From: Pirellula staleyi DSM 6068
Lineage (GTDB): Bacteria > Planctomycetota > Planctomycetia > Pirellulales > Pirellulaceae
Assembly: GCA_945875845.1 (NCBI GenBank)
Contig: CAMCMB010000077.1
Location: 1-35,331, forward strand
DNA: 35,331 nucleotides
Direction of reading: 5' to 3'
Part shown: positions 24,522 to 35,274 of the stretch, in pieces
Position numbering within the stretch: position 1 is the stretch's first letter
How the letters are laid out: every line of letters starts with the position of its first letter
Notes under the pieces: generated by a model
Told to the model about the DNA's origin: nothing
Database searches by the model: none
The model's input: only the letters and a program-made list of their open reading frames with translations
Translations under genes and position numbers: made by a program

Positions 24522-26234
24522 TCAGCCGAGGATTTCTCGCTTCTTCTCGACGTAGTCCCAGAGGACAAAACGATCCAAATCATTGCCGGCTGTAAAGAAT
24601 ACGCGGCCTTTGGTCTGTTCCGCCAATCGGTAAGCAAACCGAATGTCTTCTTCCGACTGCGACCAGCTTGGCACTAGGAACAGATTGATCACGATTCCTT
24701 CCTTTGCGCACTTCAACGCTTCACGCATCGTCTCCTTTTCGGTTCTAGGATCAGGTGGATACAAGAGGAATAGTGTTTCCTCTTCGAAGTGAGCTGTAGG
24801 GAGACCGTCGGTGATCAACACGATTTGTTTGTTCGGCGTGTCGACGGTTGCCAAATTCTGGCGAGCGAGTCGCAAGGCATGTTGAATATTGGTGAAGTGA
24901 GGCGGAATGTCTTGTTCGCTAACATTGGGCTGGCTCATGTCCGCTTTCAATCGAACGACCGGATTGTGAATGGTCACCGGCTTCGGCATCATATCGATAA
25001 TTTCACCGGGTCGTCGCAGTTTGGCAAACGTGTACATCTCGATGAATCGCAGAAAGTCGCCGGGGTACTCGCTGGTGATCAAACCTTGAAGCGCCAAGCC
25101 CATGCGTTTGACGTTCATGTACTGACCGTCGTACCGCATCGAGCCGCTCATATCCATTGCGACAACTGTGGCGCATTTCGGACTATTTCGCGTTTTGTGC
25201 ACTTCGAGATCATCGGATCGCAATCGAATGGGGCGTTCATCCGGACGACGAAGCATCGCATTGATAACCGATTGAGTGGTATCTAAATTGGCAATCGAGT
25301 CACCAAATTCATATTTCTTGGTCGATGGCAGCTCGACATTGCCGTCGCCAACGATGCGACCCGTGTGTCGGCCCGATCGGGATGCCTTCAATTGCGAAAA
25401 GATCCTTCCGAGGAGACGGCTTTGAAATATTTTGTGTGCCTTGGGAGTTAAGTGAAAAGCGCCTTTCTCATCGCGATCAAGCCCCTGACGTTCCGCCATC
25501 TCCCGAACGTAGTTGTTGATCTGTTGCCGTAATTCTTCCAGTTGATTCAAGTCCGCAGGCGGTGCGAACTCTGCAAGGGCCTCCATATCGATCAATCCGA
25601 TTTGGGCCGTCTTGGCCGCTTCCTTTAATTGCTCGAGGAGCTCATCGATCTTTTCGAGTTCCTTCTTGATCTCAAGCGCTTGCGGAATATCCATTTTTTG
25701 ATGCCCCGTAAACGTGTACTTACTGATCAGCTCGTCGATATTGTATTTGTCGCCGAGCGATTCCATGACATGCAGGACTTGAGACGCGAACTCGGGTGAA
25801 TCGCGGTCCGCGCGATACCACATTTGCTCGAGCAGGTAGATTTGCTTTGAGTGGACAGCCTTTTGAAATTCACCTTTTAGTTTAGAAGGGGGGTTGGCCC
25901 GTTTTGCAAGTTTGTCGAATCGATCGTTCGCCTTCTTGTCCAATCCGTCGGTTTGGTAGGTTTCAAGGATTTTCCGTTTTCGGTCCTCAAGCATGGCGAG
26001 AAGCATGTCGATACTCGGCCCTAGTCCACCGATCTGGCTTGGGTCGATGTGAATCGCCCGGGCGAGTTCCTCTTCGGTCAACTGGCGGTAGTTACCATAG
26101 GCCAATGCGTGTTCGAATGCGCCGGATACCAAATCGGGTGGCTCTGCGGTGGGGCTTGGAAACTCGGTTGGGCTGTATTTCTGATAAGTATGGATGACCC
26201 CTCCGACCGGCAAGGAACGCTTTGGCAGTGACAT
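24522..26234 (-). CDS. VWA (von Willebrand A) domain protein
   Basis: A 570-residue cytoplasmic-type protein with no signal peptide. The N-terminal two thirds is helical and charged (TEEELARAIHIDPSQIGG; ALEIKKELEKIDELLEQLKEAAKTA about residues 189-213, a coiled-coil-like run). The C-terminal VWA domain begins with CATVVAMDMSGSM (about 372-384), the DxSxS MIDAS metal site, with TNIQHALRLARQN and IVLITDGLPT completing it. DMSGSM and KKYEFGD-type sequences recall VWA proteins paired with AAA MoxR/CbbX ATPases, but no ATPase is adjacent. The start is ATG 26234 with AGGA at 26241-26244. The function is not known; a chaperone-like partner elsewhere is plausible. Confidence 0.88.
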   Translation of the reverse strand: MSLPKRSLPVGGVIHTYQKYSPTEFPSPTAEPPDLVSGAFEHALAYGNYRQLTEEELARAIHIDPSQIGGLGPSIDMLLAMLEDRKRKILETYQTDGLDKKANDRFDKLAKRANPPSKLKGEFQKAVHSKQIYLLEQMWYRADRDSPEFASQVLHVMESLGDKYNIDELISKYTFTGHQKMDIPQALEIKKELEKIDELLEQLKEAAKTAQIGLIDMEALAEFAPPADLNQLEELRQQINNYVREMAERQGLDRDEKGAFHLTPKAHKIFQSRLLGRIFSQLKASRSGRHTGRIVGDGNVELPSTKKYEFGDSIANLDTTQSVINAMLRRPDERPIRLRSDDLEVHKTRNSPKCATVVAMDMSGSMRYDGQYMNVKRMGLALQGLITSEYPGDFLRFIEMYTFAKLRRPGEIIDMMPKPVTIHNPVVRLKADMSQPNVSEQDIPPHFTNIQHALRLARQNLATVDTPNKQIVLITDGLPTAHFEEETLFLLYPPDPRTEKETMREALKCAKEGIVINLFLVPSWSQSEEDIRFAYRLAEQTKGRVFFTAGNDLDRFVLWDYVEKKREILG

Positions 26235-26286
26235 ACATTTTCCTGTGAAATGACGTGAGGCGACGAACTTCTGGGCGTTTTTTATG

Positions 26287-26409
26287 GACACAGCCAACAA
26301 AAGTCAAAGTAGTAGGCACACTCCATATGCCGTCCAACTAGATTTCTGGCAAAAGCGTGACTGCGAACGGCAACTGCGGAGTGTGCCTGCACCTTTTGTC
26401 GGCTGTGTC
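26287..26409. mobile_element. MITE-like inverted repeat, about 123 bp
   Basis: The left arm (26287-26324, starting gacacagcc) and right arm (26378-26409, ending ggctgtgtc) reverse-complement each other over about 26 of 32 bases in two blocks: gacacagccRacaaaag and ggcacactcc. An inner pair gccgt/acggc extends the stem. There is no coding capacity. The symmetric ends and lack of gene suggest a small non-autonomous element, but no target-site duplication was verified. Confidence 0.65.
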
Positions 26410-26520
26410 TGGTTGGCTAACAAGACAAATCCAATAGGATCCAAAACAGATCGATAGGATTATAGAGGGTAGGGAATGACTAGTTTGCTTTCACGCCACT
26501 GTTTTTGGTTTCTTCTTCGT

Positions 26521-26539
26521 TGTGCGACGCTCCGCGTCG
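26521..26539. repeat. Perfect GC hairpin
   Basis: tgcgacgc-tcc-gcgtcgca, an eight-base perfect stem with a three-base loop. It is followed by aggaattctaacccggagcg, together resembling a repeated planctomycete element. No T tract follows. Confidence 0.6.
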
Positions 26540-26887
26540 CAGGAATTCTAACCCGGAGCGCCGAGACAAATTGGGAGATCAACACGATTTGTTTGTCGGA
26601 ACACGGCAGAAGCGTCGATATTATCATGGATTATCCAAGGCAATCGCGAGCAAAACGCATAGCCGAATGCGCTGGTCAATTGCAATATGGGTGCCTGTAA
26701 GCCCGTTGTTGACCAATTACTGTTTGGTAGTTATCCTACGAAGTATCGCGATCGTCTAGATTCGCGTTCCCCACATACCTAACGCAGAACTCCCCTTGCG
26801 TCCCCGCATTTAACGATTTCCAACGCTTTGGTGCGTTTTTCGCATCCCGTACAAGGTTGTGAAACTTATAGCTATGGAGCCGCCTCT

Positions 26888-29800
26888 ATGCCATCTGGAT
26901 TGATCCGCCCTTTCCGTCTGCCCGTATTCGCGTTCCTTTTGTTGTTCGACGCACTCCCAGTGCAGTCAATGGAGACAAACGAAACGCCGGCGACTCCACC
27001 GAGTTTCTCACGCGATGTTTTGCCCATCCTGCGAGCGAACTGCTTCGGCTGCCATCAAGATGCCAAAAAACTTGGCGGTTATTTGATGACAGACTTTCAA
27101 ACGATGCGGGCCGGTGGCGAATCCGAACTTCCTGCCATCGTTCCGGGTAAGTCTGCCGAGAGCTACTTGATGAAAGAGATTGTCCCGGTCGATGGCAAAT
27201 CGGAAATGCCCAAGAAGGGGAAACCACTATCGGAAGCTGAAATCGACATCATTCGGCGTTGGATCGACGCAGGTGCAGTCAGCGATGCTCAAGCGGTGGG
27301 GCCTCGGTTCACGTCGGCTAAACCGCCAGTCTACGTTCAACCGCCTACCATCACATCGATCGATTTTTCGAAGGATGGAAAACAGGTCGCCGTGACTGGT
27401 TTTCATGAGACTCTTGTTTTTAGTGTCCCGGATTGGAAGCTTCAAAAAAGACTCGTTGGCTTCAGCCCGCGGATCGAATCGATTCGCTACTCGCCAGATA
27501 GCAAGTGGCTTGCGGTTGCTGCCGGTGAGCATGGCGTCTCGGGTGAAGTGCAGATTTGGAACGCCGAGTCGATGGAGCTGGAGCGAAGCCTGCAAGTTGG
27601 TTCCGATACCTTGTTCGGATTAAACTGGTCCCCGGATTCTTCGTTGATCTCAATCGGGATGGCGGACAATACGGTTCGGGCCTTCAATCTAGACGGAGAG
27701 CAAGTCCTGTATCAACGCGCTCACGAGGACTGGCCGCGAGCGACGGTCTTCACTGTCGACGGCAAACACCTGATTTCAGCCAGCCGCGATCGAACGGTAA
27801 AGCTCATCGAGGTCGCGACCGAACGGTTTATCGATAACATCACTTCGATTACTCCGGGTGCACTTCGTGGGGGAGTTCAAGCGTTAGCAAGGCATCCGGA
27901 ACGCGACGAGATATTGGTTGGTGGGGCGGATGGCGTTCCTAAAATTTACAGAGTTTTTCGACAAACGGCCCGAGTCATCGGTGACGACGCAAACTTGATT
28001 CGACAATTAGATGCCATTCCTGGGCGAATTTTCGACGTTGCCATTAGCCAGGACGGGAAATTCCTAGCGGCTGCATCCACGCTGGACGGTCAGAGCACGA
28101 TCAAAGTTTGGTCGTATGACGTCGATGGCCAGCTTCCCGAAGATATTAAAGCGATTCAGAAGAAACGTGTGTCCGACCGAAATGCGGAAGAAAAAAAGAA
28201 ACTGGAGACCTTTGTCACGGCTCAACCTCAGGTGGTTGCGACTTGGACAGTTCCAACGGCTGCCATTTATGCGATCGCGTTCGACGCCTCCGGTCGACTC
28301 GCGGCTGGCGGTTCCGACGGTCGACTTCGCGTTTGGAACTATTCGAACTCGGTGTCGGAATGCGACATGGACACCACGCCTACCTCCACATCCAAGGCCT
28401 CCGACCCGGCCGTCGTCGAGGACCTGCGGAGCAAACGACTCGCCGAGATGGCCACTGTCCACGCATCGGAACGCACCTCACCTGACTACATCAAGGAGGT
28501 TGCGGAATTTCCGCTTTCGCGTGTTACCGAAATCGATGTGCAGCCGGCCTCGCTCACCTTGGGCCATTGGAACGACTCGGCTCAGATCATTGTTTCTGCG
28601 AAATTGGATAACGGGGAAGTCCTGGACGCGACCCGCATCGCGGCGATGACAAGTGCCTCAAAAAATGTTTGGCTTTCGCAGCGAGGATGGGTGCAACCAC
28701 TTGTCAATGGATCATGCGAAATCGAAATCCAACTCGGTGGGCACAAGAAGTCACTGCCGGTTTCGGTCAACTTCGAAGCCACGAAACCCATTGACTTTGT
28801 GCGGGATGTGAACCCGGTTTTATCGAGAATCGGTTGCAATTCCGGTACTTGCCATGGAGCACAAGCGGGTAAAGGTGGCTTTAAGCTGTCGCTTCGCGGG
28901 TACGATCCGCTCTACGACGTTCGCTCCTTGGCGGATGATCTAGCGGGCCGTCGAATCAATCCTTCGTCTCCTACCGACAGCTTGATTATTGCCAAACCAT
29001 TAGGGCTTGTTGCACACGTGGGTGGCAAACTATTCGACGCAGGGGATAGTCAAGCTCTCGTTATTCGTCAATGGATTTCCGAAGGGGCCAAGATCAACAA
29101 CGACACGCCACGCGTCGTGAAACTTGAGTTGACACCTAGAAATCCTGTTGCCCCGATGCCGGGTGCCATTCAGCAATTGAGGGTCTTGGCCACGTACGCT
29201 GATGGAGCGACTCGTGACGTTACCCGTGAAGCGTTTATCGAAACAGGAAATGGCGATGTAGCGGGGGTCATTGAGGGTGGGCGAGTTCAGGCCATTCGAC
29301 GCGGTGAAGCACCCATTCTCGCCCGTTTCGAAGGTGCTTACTCGGCAACCACATTGACCGTGATGGGTGACCGAACGGGTTTCGACTGGCAACCAACGAA
29401 CCAACAAAACCAAATCGATTCGCTCGTCGCATCGAAGTGGGAACGCATGAAGATCAAGCCATCGGAATTGTGCAACGATGCGGATTTCTTGCGTCGAATC
29501 ACTTTGGATTTAACAGGCCTGCCGCCTGACGTGTCCCAAGTACGCGCGTTTCTTGCGGATCAAACACCGACACTAGAAAAGCGAAACAAACTCATTGATC
29601 GTTTGCTGGCAAGCGAAGCGTTCACCGATCACTGGACGAACAAGTGGTCCGATCTACTGCAAGTGAATTCGAAGTTCTTAGGGAAAGCAGGCGCGACAAA
29701 ATTCCGCGACTGGATTCGCGAGAGCATTGCCAAGAATAAGCCTTATGACCAATTCGTTACGGAAATTGTTACGGCTACTGGATCGAACAAAGACAATCCG

Positions 29801-32026
29801 CCCGCGTCGTACTACAAAATACTTCGAAACCCCGAAGATACGCTTGAAAACACAACGCACCTATTTTTAGGCGTTCGATTCAACTGCAATAAGTGCCACG
29901 ATCATCCGTTTGAACGGTGGACTCAGGACCAGTACTACGAAACGGCCGCTTTTTTCTCCCAAGTTTCGTTGAAGAAAGACGAAGCGTCCGGCAAAGAGAC
30001 CATCGGAGGTTCGGCTGTCGAAGGAGCCAAACCACTCTACGAAGAAGTTTCCGATACGGGCACTGCAGAAGTAAAGCATCAAAAGACGCAACAAAATGTT
30101 GTACCCAAGTTTCCATTCGATTGCGAATACACCGTCGAAGCCGACAGCTCCAGGCGAAAGCAATTCGGAGCTTGGTTGACCAGTCCCAACAACCCTTATT
30201 TTGCTCGCAGCTTTGTGAATCGAATGTGGGGTTACATGCTTGGTAAAGGATTGATCGAGCCGATCGACGATATTCGAGCAGGCAACCCAGCCAGCATTCC
30301 GGAGTTGCTCACCTACTTGGAAAAGGATTTTATCGATAGCAAGTTCGATGTCAGGCACTTGGTCCGAACGATTTGTCAGTCGAGAATCTATCAACTCTCG
30401 ATGGAAAACAACGAGTGGAACAAAGATGATGATCGCAATTATTCGCATGCTATGCCGAGACGATTACCAGCAGAAGTGCTTTACGATGCCATCCATCAAG
30501 TCACGGGTTCGATCTCGAAGCTGCCTGGCATGAGTCCAGGCTCGCGGGCGGCATCGCTGGCCGACGCGGATGCTGGTTTGCCGGATGGTTTCTTGAACAA
30601 TCTAGGTCGTCCACCGCGTGAAAGCGCTTGCGAATGCGAACGTTCCAGCGAACTCAGGCTTGGCTCCATTATGGCTCTCGTAAGTGGACCGACACTTGGT
30701 TCTGCCATTGCAGACGAAAGCAATTCGATCCATCAGCTGGTCGGACAATTCACGGTGGATAGAGAGCTCATCAATGAACTATTCCTGCGAGTGCTCAATC
30801 GGGCTGCTGAGCCGGCTGAAATCGAGGCGGCTGCCTCGGTCATGAAGTTGATCGAATCGGACCACGAAAGCTTAGCGAAAGCGTTGGCAGAGCGAGAAAA
30901 TTGGTGGCTCGCCGAAAAGCCCAAAAAGCAAGCCCAGCAAGACGCCGAGCGAGGCGAGGCGCAAGCAAAGCTGGACGCTCGTATCGAGAGCATCAAAGCA
31001 GATCGTGAAATGGCAGAGAAAGCCCGCGTGGAACGAGCCACCGCGGCCAAAGCAGCCGTCGATGCGTTCGAAACCAATTTGACCAACAAACTGGACGAAT
31101 ACTTAACCAAAAACAAAAATGAAACCGTTTGGCAGACATTGATGCCATCCAAATCGGAATCGTCCAATGGTTCGGTATTGGTCCCGCAAGGCGACCGTTC
31201 GATCATTGCTCGCGGTTCCGCAGACAAGGCGACCTATACGATTCAAACCTCCGCGAATGCAGCGGAGTTCAATGCCGTCCGACTAGAAGCCCTAACCGCT
31301 GCTGAATTAAAAGCCTCCGGGCCTGGGCTGTCCGCAAACGGGAATTTTGTTGTGACGGAATTGGAAGTCTACGTTGGCATGCCAGACAAGCCCAAGGAAA
31401 TGCGCAAGCTGAAATTGACGAAGGGTTTCACCGATTTCGATCAGGCTGGTTTTTCTGCTGCGGCAGTCATCGATGACAAACCCAAGGATCAAGGTGGCTG
31501 GGCCGTAAATGGAGCCGAGGGGGCCGAGCATTGGGCGGTCTTTTCGATTGAGCAACCCGTGAAACTCGCAGCGGGCGAAGTGCTCCAATGGCGTATTCAT
31601 CAGTTTCACAACGCTGAGAATCACCGACTCGGTCGATTCCGATTGAGTGTGGCCAACCATGTGGGCGATCTTTCTCTCGGGTTGTCGGAATCGCTCAATG
31701 CAGTCGCTCAAATTCCCAAAGCCGCTTGGAACGAAGCCATCACCAAAGATGCGGTCGGGTACTTTCGATTGTCGGCCCCCGAATCGAAAAAGTTAGCGGC
31801 AGCATTAGCCAAAGAGAATCAAGCGTTGCCCGAGGATGAACAAGTGCTGACACTAAAGAAGCGAGTCGAGCGACTTTCGGTCCCACTCGTCGATGACGGC
31901 CGACTGGTGCGATTGCGAAATGATGTCAAAGAGAGCGACCTGCAACGCCATCGTGGTAGACTTACTGCTGCGGAAGATATTACTTGGGCGCTCATCAATA
32001 GTCCTGCGTTTTTGTTTAACCATTGA
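26888..32026 (+). CDS. Giant exported multi-domain cytochrome c protein (PSCyt1-WD40-Ig-DUF1549-DUF1553)
   Basis: A 1712-residue exported protein. A signal peptide (about residues 5-28) precedes a PSCyt1-type heme site CFGCH (52-56). WD40-like repeats follow at about 150-490. A second Cys pair, CNSGTCH (650-656), has a four-residue spacing. A BIG2-like Ig domain is at about 735-825, then DUF1549/PSCyt2 (about 845-1030) with a third heme motif CNKCH (1000-1004), and DUF1553 from about 1075. Inside its C-terminal half lies an Ala/Glu/Lys coiled coil (about 1335-1405) and a beta-sandwich-like domain (about 1418-1600) before the final DUF1553 end ([15 protein letters not shown]). ATG 26888 has GGAG at 26876-26879. 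The DUF1501 gene follows within 30 bases. Exact function is unknown; such pairs are abundant in planctomycetes. Confidence 0.93.
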   Translation: MPSGLIRPFRLPVFAFLLLFDALPVQSMETNETPATPPSFSRDVLPILRANCFGCHQDAKKLGGYLMTDFQTMRAGGESELPAIVPGKSAESYLMKEIVPVDGKSEMPKKGKPLSEAEIDIIRRWIDAGAVSDAQAVGPRFTSAKPPVYVQPPTITSIDFSKDGKQVAVTGFHETLVFSVPDWKLQKRLVGFSPRIESIRYSPDSKWLAVAAGEHGVSGEVQIWNAESMELERSLQVGSDTLFGLNWSPDSSLISIGMADNTVRAFNLDGEQVLYQRAHEDWPRATVFTVDGKHLISASRDRTVKLIEVATERFIDNITSITPGALRGGVQALARHPERDEILVGGADGVPKIYRVFRQTARVIGDDANLIRQLDAIPGRIFDVAISQDGKFLAAASTLDGQSTIKVWSYDVDGQLPEDIKAIQKKRVSDRNAEEKKKLETFVTAQPQVVATWTVPTAAIYAIAFDASGRLAAGGSDGRLRVWNYSNSVSECDMDTTPTSTSKASDPAVVEDLRSKRLAEMATVHASERTSPDYIKEVAEFPLSRVTEIDVQPASLTLGHWNDSAQIIVSAKLDNGEVLDATRIAAMTSASKNVWLSQRGWVQPLVNGSCEIEIQLGGHKKSLPVSVNFEATKPIDFVRDVNPVLSRIGCNSGTCHGAQAGKGGFKLSLRGYDPLYDVRSLADDLAGRRINPSSPTDSLIIAKPLGLVAHVGGKLFDAGDSQALVIRQWISEGAKINNDTPRVVKLELTPRNPVAPMPGAIQQLRVLATYADGATRDVTREAFIETGNGDVAGVIEGGRVQAIRRGEAPILARFEGAYSATTLTVMGDRTGFDWQPTNQQNQIDSLVASKWERMKIKPSELCNDADFLRRITLDLTGLPPDVSQVRAFLADQTPTLEKRNKLIDRLLASEAFTDHWTNKWSDLLQVNSKFLGKAGATKFRDWIRESIAKNKPYDQFVTEIVTATGSNKDNPPASYYKILRNPEDTLENTTHLFLGVRFNCNKCHDHPFERWTQDQYYETAAFFSQVSLKKDEASGKETIGGSAVEGAKPLYEEVSDTGTAEVKHQKTQQNVVPKFPFDCEYTVEADSSRRKQFGAWLTSPNNPYFARSFVNRMWGYMLGKGLIEPIDDIRAGNPASIPELLTYLEKDFIDSKFDVRHLVRTICQSRIYQLSMENNEWNKDDDRNYSHAMPRRLPAEVLYDAIHQVTGSISKLPGMSPGSRAASLADADAGLPDGFLNNLGRPPRESACECERSSELRLGSIMALVSGPTLGSAIADESNSIHQLVGQFTVDRELINELFLRVLNRAAEPAEIEAAASVMKLIESDHESLAKALAERENWWLAEKPKKQAQQDAERGEAQAKLDARIESIKADREMAEKARVERATAAKAAVDAFETNLTNKLDEYLTKNKNETVWQTLMPSKSESSNGSVLVPQGDRSIIARGSADKATYTIQTSANAAEFNAVRLEALTAAELKASGPGLSANGNFVVTELEVYVGMPDKPKEMRKLKLTKGFTDFDQAGFSAAAVIDDKPKDQGGWAVNGAEGAEHWAVFSIEQPVKLAAGEVLQWRIHQFHNAENHRLGRFRLSVANHVGDLSLGLSESLNAVAQIPKAAWNEAITKDAVGYFRLSAPESKKLAAALAKENQALPEDEQVLTLKKRVERLSVPLVDDGRLVRLRNDVKESDLQRHRGRLTAAEDITWALINSPAFLFNH

Positions 32027-32052
32027 TTAATCACGTAAAAGGATTCAACACT

Positions 32053-33519
32053 ATGTTTCGATTAGTTGGCGGTGCAGGCAAGGATTTGTGCGATCCGCAA
32101 TTGCAGGTTTCACGCCGAGATGTGCTTCGCGTAGGAAGTTCGGGCTTATTCGGTTTGAGTCTAGCGAACCTCATGAAGCTGCAATCGGTTCAAGCGAGCG
32201 AAGCCAGCAAAACGCCGGGCTGGAACAAAGCCAAACGCATGATCATGGTCTACTTGCAAGGCGGGCCAAGCCACTTGGATTTGTGGGATCCCAAGGACAA
32301 TGTTCCCGACAAAGTCAAAAGCGTATTCAAGCCAATATCGACCAAGATCCCCGGCATCCAGTTCACGGAAAATCTTCCTAAGCTGAGCACGATCAACGAT
32401 CGCTTCACCATGATCCGATCGATGAGCTACACGCCAAACGGACTCTTCAACCACACGGCTGCCATCTATCAAATGATGACCGGCTACACGACCGACAAAG
32501 TCAGCCCCTCGGGTCAACTTGAGCCTCCGACCCCAAAGGATTTCCCCAACTTCGGATCGAACATCGTTCGCATTCGGCCTGCCGACGAGCCGATGCTACC
32601 TTTTGTGACTTTGCCGAGGCCATTGCAAGAATCCAACGTGGTAGGCAAAGGTGGCTACGCGGGCTTCCTTGGCAAATCCTATGATCCATACACGTTGTTT
32701 CCTGAAGGGGACGACATGGACATGACCAAAATGGATCGCATTAACGTGAGCGATTTGCAATTGAGGCCAGAGGTTTTTGCCGTTCGGCTTCAACGACGAG
32801 CCGCCTTGCGAGACTTGATCAATGCACAGATGACGACCATCAATGCTGCCGTGGAAAATCAGCAGCTCGACGAGTACTTTTCGCAAGCCTTGTCGCTGGT
32901 GGTTTCGGGCAAGGCGAGAGAAGCGTTTGACTTGAGCCAAGAGGCAGAAGTGCTTCGGGACGCTTACGGCCGCAATACCTTCGGACAAAGTTGTTTGCTG
33001 GCGCGTCGGCTGGTCGAAGCGGGAACGCGGGTCGTGGAAGTCATTTGGCCGAAGGTTGCCAATAGTGACAATCATTCTTGGGATCACCACACGGATCTCT
33101 CGAAACGGATGAAGAATCAGTCGGCACCCATGTTGGACGCCGGCCTGTCCACACTCATCGAAGATCTCGATCAACGAGGAATGTTGGAAGACACCTTGGT
33201 TGTCGCAGTTGGCGAATTCGGTCGTTCACCAGAACGAGGGGTCAGCACAAGTGGCAATGGCAACTCCGACGACGGCCGAGACCACTGGCCGTACTGTTAC
33301 ACAGCGGTTGTCGCAGGTGCAGGCACAAAACGCGGTTTTGTGTATGGCAAGAGCGACAAGACGGCGAGCGCGCCGATCGAGTCCCCGCTGCATCCAGCAC
33401 AACTGCTAGCAAGCATCTACCATGCATTTGGGATCGATCCAGAGACGATCGTCTACAACCATTTGAACCAGCCTCGTGAGTTGGTCAAAGCCTTGGCGGT
33501 ACCAGAGCTGTTTGCCTAG
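32053..33519 (+). CDS. Tat-exported DUF1501 family protein
   Basis: A 488-residue DUF1501 protein, a member of the alkaline-phosphatase/sulfatase fold. The twin-arginine signal is [21 protein letters not shown] (residues 20-40). [13 protein letters not shown] (69-81), [23 protein letters not shown] and [11 protein letters not shown] are the family's metal-site regions; [18 protein letters not shown] is the second. Start ATG 32053 has AAGGA (32039-32043) nine bases upstream. It follows the cytochrome gene by 26 bases, on the same strand, so the two are surely an operon. DUF1501 with DUF1549/1553 is a standard planctomycete pair, perhaps for sulfated glycans; no substrate is known. Confidence 0.94.
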   Translation: MFRLVGGAGKDLCDPQLQVSRRDVLRVGSSGLFGLSLANLMKLQSVQASEASKTPGWNKAKRMIMVYLQGGPSHLDLWDPKDNVPDKVKSVFKPISTKIPGIQFTENLPKLSTINDRFTMIRSMSYTPNGLFNHTAAIYQMMTGYTTDKVSPSGQLEPPTPKDFPNFGSNIVRIRPADEPMLPFVTLPRPLQESNVVGKGGYAGFLGKSYDPYTLFPEGDDMDMTKMDRINVSDLQLRPEVFAVRLQRRAALRDLINAQMTTINAAVENQQLDEYFSQALSLVVSGKAREAFDLSQEAEVLRDAYGRNTFGQSCLLARRLVEAGTRVVEVIWPKVANSDNHSWDHHTDLSKRMKNQSAPMLDAGLSTLIEDLDQRGMLEDTLVVAVGEFGRSPERGVSTSGNGNSDDGRDHWPYCYTAVVAGAGTKRGFVYGKSDKTASAPIESPLHPAQLLASIYHAFGIDPETIVYNHLNQPRELVKALAVPELFA

Positions 33520-33547
33520 ATAGGCTGTTTTACAACCCGACGCGTAA

Positions 33548-33665
33548 GGGCTTGTTGATTTAATCACAACCTGAAGTGTAAACGAGGGACTCTTTGCCCC
33601 TCACTCACGTTTCGGGTTATGATAAAACCATAGCTTAGGTAAAGACTCGTTAAATCAACAAGCCC
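33548..33665. repeat. Nested inverted repeat, 16-base perfect ends
   Basis: gggcttgttgatttaa at 33548-33563 and its exact complement ttaaatcaacaagccc at 33650-33665 enclose an imperfect second palindrome (33568-33625). The cttgttg/caacaag ends are shared with the 20851-21097 element. Confidence 0.8.
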
Positions 33666-33718
33666 GTAAGCGAGGTGCCGACTGCAATCCCCTCGCTCAC
33701 CGGCTCGTTGCTTTAGTG

Positions 33719-33778
33719 GTACAACGGACTTCCTAGTCCGTCGAATTCCCCCCATTGACGGACTTCTAAGTCCGTCGT
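33719..33778. repeat. Double-palindrome repeat core, second copy
   Basis: Two small palindromes, acggacttcctagtccgt and acggacttctaagtccgt, separated by cgaattccccccattg. The same layout (acggacttccaagtccgt, then cgaattccccattg, then acggacttggaagtccgt) is at about 20997-21048. Stems differ between copies but pairing is kept. Confidence 0.8.
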
Positions 33779-33903
33779 GTCGCCCTGTAATCGGTCGTCT
33801 CCACTCGTGGCGAAGCGTTTACTGATGATTGTCGTTGCAATGCGGAGCCTCGTTTCATTTCGATTTCAATCAGCCGCTTGCCTTATACTAGAGAGAGTTT
33901 GCA

Positions 33904-34797
33904 ATGCCGCGTCGCTGCTTGGCTGTTGTCGTCAATCCGCGCGGAGGGAAATGTCGCGGAGTACCCGTACTCCATCGGGTTTCTCCGTTGTTCGCAAAGG
34001 CAGGAATTGATCTCAACGTCCATATGACGGATCGGCCGGGACACGCCCGTGACATCGCTCGAAACCTCGATCAAAACGCAGTTCAAGGCATTTGTGTTGT
34101 CGGTGGCGATGGTACGTTCCATGAAGTAGTCGATGGACTAATGCATCGCAACGAACCCATTTCTATTCCGGTGGGAATCATCCCAGCGGGAACCGGAAAT
34201 TCACTGGTACGGCATTTGAACTGTAAAGATCCCGCTCAAGCCGCGATGCAAATCGTGGCTGGTCGAACAATGCCACTGGACGTGGTGCGTGTAGCAATGG
34301 GCGATCAAACGGCTTATTGCGCAAACATCGTTGGCTGGGGAGCGGTGTCCGATATCAACATTAGGGCTGAGAAGCTACGAATGCTAGGTACGTCTCGCTA
34401 TGCTTTGGCAGCACTCATCGAAATTCTGCGAGCCAAGCGTCGTCGAGCCACGATACTACTGGATGGTCGGATGCTTGAGGACTCGTTTGTGTTTTTCATG
34501 GCCTGCAACGGAAAGTTCACCGGGGCTGATATGAAATTGACTCCGGGCGCGGAAATCGGAGATGGCATGATCGATGTGGCTTTGATTCGCGATGCTAGTC
34601 GATGGCAAATGCTGAAGCTGTTTACCAAAGTTTTTGATGGCTCCCATGTTTCACTTGACTTCATCGAATTCTATCAAGTTCGGTCGTTTGAGATTCAGAC
34701 GGAGACGCCGGATCGCATGAATCTAGACGGTGAGATGAGGGGTACATCTCCAGTCGCAGGAGAAGTGATGCCTGCCGCGTTGTCTATTTTTTACTGA
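33904..34797 (+). CDS. Diacylglycerol/lipid kinase family protein
   Basis: A 297-residue cytoplasmic lipid kinase-family protein (YegS/DagK, PF00781). The nucleotide-binding GGDGT is at residues 67-71 in VVGGDGTFHEVVDGL, and PAGTGNS at 94-100 is the second conserved loop; the beta domain follows with PLDVVRV, and GDGMIDVALI is the conserved C-terminal motif. The catalytic GGDGT Asp is present. AGAGAG at about 33891-33896 supports ATG 33904. A kinase of diacylglycerol, sphingosine or another lipid is possible; the substrate is not determined. It stands alone between repeats. Confidence 0.92.
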   Translation: MPRRCLAVVVNPRGGKCRGVPVLHRVSPLFAKAGIDLNVHMTDRPGHARDIARNLDQNAVQGICVVGGDGTFHEVVDGLMHRNEPISIPVGIIPAGTGNSLVRHLNCKDPAQAAMQIVAGRTMPLDVVRVAMGDQTAYCANIVGWGAVSDINIRAEKLRMLGTSRYALAALIEILRAKRRRATILLDGRMLEDSFVFFMACNGKFTGADMKLTPGAEIGDGMIDVALIRDASRWQMLKLFTKVFDGSHVSLDFIEFYQVRSFEIQTETPDRMNLDGEMRGTSPVAGEVMPAALSIFY

Positions 34798-35274
34798 TAC
34801 TTCTCGGCCCCCCCCCACTTCCGAGTGCCACTGATTGGAATTAACGTCGCACAGGAGACTACTCGTTCCCAGGCTCTGCCTGGGAACGCATTGGTGTGGA
34901 GGCTCCTGCCTCCCGAGTTCACAAACCAAGGATACATTTCGGCGAGGCGGAGCCTCGCTTGCATTGAGTTACTCGTACTCAGGCATAAGCGTTACTCACG
35001 ATGTAGCGGAACGGCGCAAGCCGTCCGGTGACGATTCACAAATCACTTGATCATCCCACCACTTTGCAAGAGCGATTGTCTCCTTTGCGATCGACTGGAT
35101 GCGTTGTAGAAACCAAGTTTTCGGTGGGACCTTCATCTCCATGGTGATGGCATGTTCCTGGAATTACGGACCCTTCTGGTCACTCCTTGTGGAGAGCGTT
35201 TTGTTGGCAGTACAATGCGTTGGAAACGACAGCAAAGCGACCGACTTCATTTGGTCATAGAAGAGGAATTGCAG
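34798..35274. other. Non-coding stretch with repeats
   Basis: About 480 bases. It includes a run of nine C (34808-34816), a repeat starting tcgttcccaggctctgcctgggaacgc (about 34863) of a kind widespread in bacteria, a gaggcggagcctcgc palindrome (34944-34958), and a tgtagcggaacggcgcaagccgtccggtga repeat (35002-35031), cousin of the one at 21797. A possible 48-codon open frame on the minus strand (34996-35142) ends inside the repeat and is not called. Confidence 0.6.
34863..34891. repeat. Palindromic repeat (ttcccaggc/gcctgggaa)
   Basis: ttcccaggc-tct-gcctgggaa is a nine-base perfect stem with a three-base loop. It is part of an interspersed repeat recognisable in many bacterial genomes. Confidence 0.75.

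Larger units (their letters stand above)
26235..26887. other. Non-coding region upstream of the large cytochrome gene
   Basis: About 650 bases between divergent genes with no supported CDS. It contains a MITE-like inverted repeat (26287-26409), a perfect hairpin tgcgacgc-tcc-gcgtcgca (26521-26539) with following GC-rich repeat, and a 20-base piece (26577-26596) identical to part of the VWA gene (24813-24832). Promoters for the two divergent genes must lie here; none is identified with confidence. Confidence 0.55.
33520..33903. other. Repeat island between DUF1501 and diacylglycerol-kinase genes
   Basis: About 380 bases with no gene. It holds a 16-base perfect inverted repeat (33548-33563 / 33650-33665, gggcttgttgatttaa type) around an inner imperfect palindrome (aacctgaagtg...acgtttcgggtt), and a second core with acggacttcctagtccgt and acggacttctaagtccgt (about 33725-33776). 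The latter matches the 20.9-21.05 kb core. AGAGAG near 33891 is the ribosome site of the next gene. Confidence 0.75.

Noticed and set aside
26476-26700. Open frame of 74 codons in the gap before the cytochrome gene
   Set aside because: It crosses a palindromic repeat and a VWA-gene fragment, and has no domain or ribosome site.
34996-35142. A 48-codon minus-strand frame with a plausible-looking TMEMKVPPKTWFLQRI start
   Set aside because: Its end is inside an interspersed repeat, there is no well-placed ribosome site, and no family was recognised; it might be a gene remnant.
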